From contig NC_010602.1 in assembly GCF_000017685.1 (NCBI RefSeq), positions 2,497,501 through 2,561,500 on the forward strand: a DNA stretch of 64,000 nt, given 5' to 3'. Below the pieces are notes generated by a model that ran no database searches, was not told the DNA's origin, and saw nothing but the letters and a program-made list of their open reading frames with translations. Both the position numbers and the translations under genes were made by a program. Positions 62,149 to 64,000 of the stretch are shown in pieces. Numbering within the stretch: the first letter of the stretch is position 1; every line of letters starts with the position of its first letter. Source of the DNA: Leptospira biflexa serovar Patoc strain 'Patoc 1 (Paris)' (GTDB taxonomy: Bacteria; Spirochaetota; Leptospiria; Leptospirales; Leptospiraceae).

Positions 62149-63018
62149 TTATTTTACATTTGGAACCGAGGGAATCACATAAAACAAAATGGCAAAAAAA
62201 TGACAAACACTCCCTGAAAGCACGAAGAGATGCCAAATCGCATGATTCATTGGCAAACGATCCCAAAGATAAAAAATCACACCAAACGTATAACTGAGGC
62301 CACCCGCAACTAACCAAGTCATCCCACCCACTCCGATAGCCGCACGAATGTCTTTCATCACAAAAATGGCAAGCCAACCCATGATGATGTAAACAACGAC
62401 ACGGAGACCGCTGTACTTTCCAGGGAAGAGGAGTAATAGTGCCACTCCAATGAATGCGAGGATCCAAATGACACTAAACAATACCCAACCCCATTCAGAA
62501 TTTTCCCGCAAACTAACAAGTGTAAAAGGAGTGTAAGTGCCAGCAATTAAGAGATAAATGGATGCATGGTCAATCACCTTAAAGATACGTTTGGTAGCCG
62601 TATGATAGATTCCATGGTATAAAGTAGAGGCCAAATACAAAATGATGAGTGTCGCACCATAAATGGCTGAGCTAACGACATGCCATACATCTCCATATAA
62701 AATCGCCATCGTTAATAATACGGACAAACCGGCGATACTAAGACCACCACCAATTCCATGAGTCACCGCGTTGGCGATTTCATGCCCAATACTATACTCA
62801 TGGACCGTGTCTATAAGCTCTTGGATATGAGAATGACTCTTGGGAATTCCCATCGGTGAGATGGGAATGGGAGTCATTTGGATCGTATGATTGCTTTCTT
62901 TGTCAATTTTTTTTGTTTTTGATTTTTGATATGAATTTTGTTTCTTCTTTTTGGGGGAAGGTTTTTGTTTCGCTTTTTTGGCTTTCATTCGGTTCAACTG
63001 CTTTGATTTCACTCTCAT
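62149..63018 (-). CDS. Hemolysin III family (PAQR-like) membrane protein
   Basis: This 289-residue protein has seven helices (about 80-285) with the hemolysin III hallmarks: EIANAVTHGIGG (near residue 80), the STLYHG segment and YLLIAGTYTPF, and a late W-H-L-F-V-L-S-G helix carrying the third His. These His residues are the metal site in PAQR proteins. The N-terminal 45 residues are very Lys-rich, which is unusual and may be disordered. The start lacks a good ribosome site; internal Met48 is an alternative. The role is membrane homeostasis by homology; hemolytic activity is unproven. Confidence 0.85.
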   Translation of the reverse strand: MRVKSKQLNRMKAKKAKQKPSPKKKKQNSYQKSKTKKIDKESNHTIQMTPIPISPMGIPKSHSHIQELIDTVHEYSIGHEIANAVTHGIGGGLSIAGLSVLLTMAILYGDVWHVVSSAIYGATLIILYLASTLYHGIYHTATKRIFKVIDHASIYLLIAGTYTPFTLVSLRENSEWGWVLFSVIWILAFIGVALLLLFPGKYSGLRVVVYIIMGWLAIFVMKDIRAAIGVGGMTWLVAGGLSYTFGVIFYLWDRLPMNHAIWHLFVLSGSVCHFFAILFYVIPSVPNVK

Positions 63019-63231
63019 TTGGTAAGAAGGTCAATCGAAAGAAAGGTTTCAAAAAGTTTCCGAAAGGGAGAAATTTTTTAGATGAAACTGAAATTAAGTT
63101 CAGTATTGATTGGAAATGAAGATAGGAATCGGTTCCCCTTTCGGATTGTAATCCTTAGGAGAACCATTGGACCTTTCACCACTCTGGATTCAATTCGGAG
63201 TGAATGAGATCAAAAATCGTAAGGAACGAAA

Positions 63232-63561
63232 TCACTCCGTAGTTGTCGTTTGGTTTTTCTTCTTTCCTTGTTTTTGGTTTTCCTTGGCTTTTTCTTTCAT
63301 TTTGTCTCTTTTTTCCATTTGTTTTCCTTTCAACTCTTCCAAAGAAATCATCCCATCACCGTCTTTGTCCATATCTGCGAACATCGTATCGTGGAATTTG
63401 AGCCATTCTTCTTTTGATACTTTTTTATCACTGTCAGCATCCATTTTTTGAAAATTGTCAACTGCCATTAACTTTTTCCCATGACCATCTTTATCATGAG
63501 CAAATACGGAGAAAGAAAGGAGCAAACATGCTCCCAAAACCAACTTCAAAATTGTTTTCAT
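63232..63561 (-). CDS. Exported EF-hand calcium-binding protein
   Basis: This protein of about 109 residues has a signal peptide (MKTILKLVLGACLLLSFSVFAHD) and two EF-hands: DADSDKKVSKEE and DMDKDGDGMISLEE, each with canonical Ca2+ ligand spacing. The C-terminus is a Lys/Glu/Gln-rich tail. The start ATG 63561 has GAGG six bases upstream; the longer frame from 63609 is rejected. A periplasmic calcium buffer or sensor role is likely. Confidence 0.9.
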   Translation of the reverse strand: MKTILKLVLGACLLLSFSVFAHDKDGHGKKLMAVDNFQKMDADSDKKVSKEEWLKFHDTMFADMDKDGDGMISLEELKGKQMEKRDKMKEKAKENQKQGKKKNQTTTTE

Positions 63562-63636
63562 ACAATACCTCAGGGAATCAAGAATCAGTGAAAAATTTGA
63601 ATCCGTCAATCCCTCTTATGATCAGAGATGAAATCT

Positions 63637-64000
63637 TTATCCTTTTCCAAAATGTTGGATGCGATAAAGGCTAGATTGGGCCGTTGCCGCACTGTCCACA
63701 ACATAGGACTGGCAATCGAATTCCCATATTGGTTTCATTTCTGTGTCCGTAATTTTAGAGACAGCTTGTTCATACAATAGAGAACAAAGGTAACGAGCCA
63801 TTTGGATCATTAAATTTTCTGCGACTGTTTCTTTTCTCGCTTCTGAATCGATCAATCGCATGCATTGGATGGATGATTCCAGTAGCTTCTCCTGTTCCAA
63901 TAAATACAAAGAAGGATTTGGAATCTCTGTTTTGAGTGAATTTAGATACTTTCTAAAATTTCCATCTCCTGCCATACCCGCAAGGATGGCACCCGTGGAA
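63637..64000 (-). CDS. C-terminal part of an unidentified protein (5' end outside window)
   Basis: The frame is open from the right edge (residues STGAILAGMAGDGN) to a stop at 63637, so the true start lies beyond the window; the ATG at 63975 is internal. The roughly 120 visible residues are helical (PSLYLLEQEKLLESSIQCM, then LMIQMARYLCSLLYEQAV), resembling the C-terminal helical bundle of acyl-CoA dehydrogenases, but this cannot be confirmed from the fragment. Confidence 0.6.
   Translation of the reverse strand, partial: STGAILAGMAGDGNFRKYLNSLKTEIPNPSLYLLEQEKLLESSIQCMRLIDSEARKETVAENLMIQMARYLCSLLYEQAVSKITDTEMKPIWEFDCQSYVVDSAATAQSSLYRIQHFGKG

Noticed and set aside
1..64000. tRNA, rRNA, CRISPR array, prophage or insertion-sequence genes
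   Set aside because: I scanned intergenic regions and protein frames for cloverleaf-like GC blocks, spaced direct repeats, transposases and phage structural genes and saw none that I could support.

Overview
The window looks like a stretch of a Leptospira chromosome, most likely from the saprophytic/environmental side of the genus. This is inferred from gene content, not from a search. The evidence is low GC coding sequence, frequent TTG starts, spirochete-style lipoboxes ending in FC/NC/HC, a FecR-domain lipoprotein of the LipL45 type, a PerR that lacks the usual zinc cysteines, several 7TM-DISM/SpoIIE phosphatases and many PAS histidine kinases. No rRNA, tRNA, CRISPR array, prophage or insertion sequence was recognised.

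Layout. 1-4086: the end of a LolD-like ABC ATPase, its FtsX-type permease and an unknown gene. 4108-9148: an unknown membrane protein with pyrE, a TetR gene behind a palindrome-rich leader, a di-heme cytochrome c peroxidase lipoprotein, a PilZ protein, and a carbamoyltransferase whose ornithine-site motifs are altered. 9265-16455: truncated hemoglobin, CitE-like lyase, chemotaxis receptor, FecR lipoprotein and a CLC antiporter resembling the fluoride-specific branch. 16541-25862: a possible very small gene, a PlsC-like acyltransferase, a REC-PAS-HWE kinase, a TetR/Lnt-like pair, a Xer recombinase next to a GC-rich repeat, recA and an unknown lipoprotein. 25873-29159: an aldo/keto reductase and a ClpB-type disaggregase preceded by a near-perfect CIRCE element.

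29317-46905 is dense in signalling: two 7TM-DISM/SpoIIE phosphatases, three histidine kinases and a patatin lipase translationally coupled to one of the kinases. Mixed in are a P-type ATPase, a secernin-type hydrolase, a glycerate 2-kinase and a large flavoprotein-polyferredoxin fusion. 47317-51289 holds perR with a perfect 7-1-7 palindrome upstream, a TRL-like lipoprotein, a ketopantoate reductase homologue, a winged-helix regulator, a DoxX protein and a protein with two cyclic-nucleotide-binding domains.

The most notable locus is 51331-57923 on the minus strand. Six tightly packed or overlapping genes match, in order, EboA (helical protein), EboB (TatD-type hydrolase), EboC (UbiA-like prenyltransferase), EboD (sugar-phosphate cyclase), EboE (TIM-barrel) and EboF (phosphodiesterase superfamily). 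This is the complete ebo/edb cluster known from cyanobacteria and some other bacteria, whose product is still unsolved. It is divergent from an outer-membrane porin. The right end (59963-64000) carries a TetR/oxidoreductase pair sharing a palindromic operator, a cysteine-rich exported protein, a hemolysin III homologue with a lysine-rich tail, an EF-hand protein and the end of an unidentified gene.
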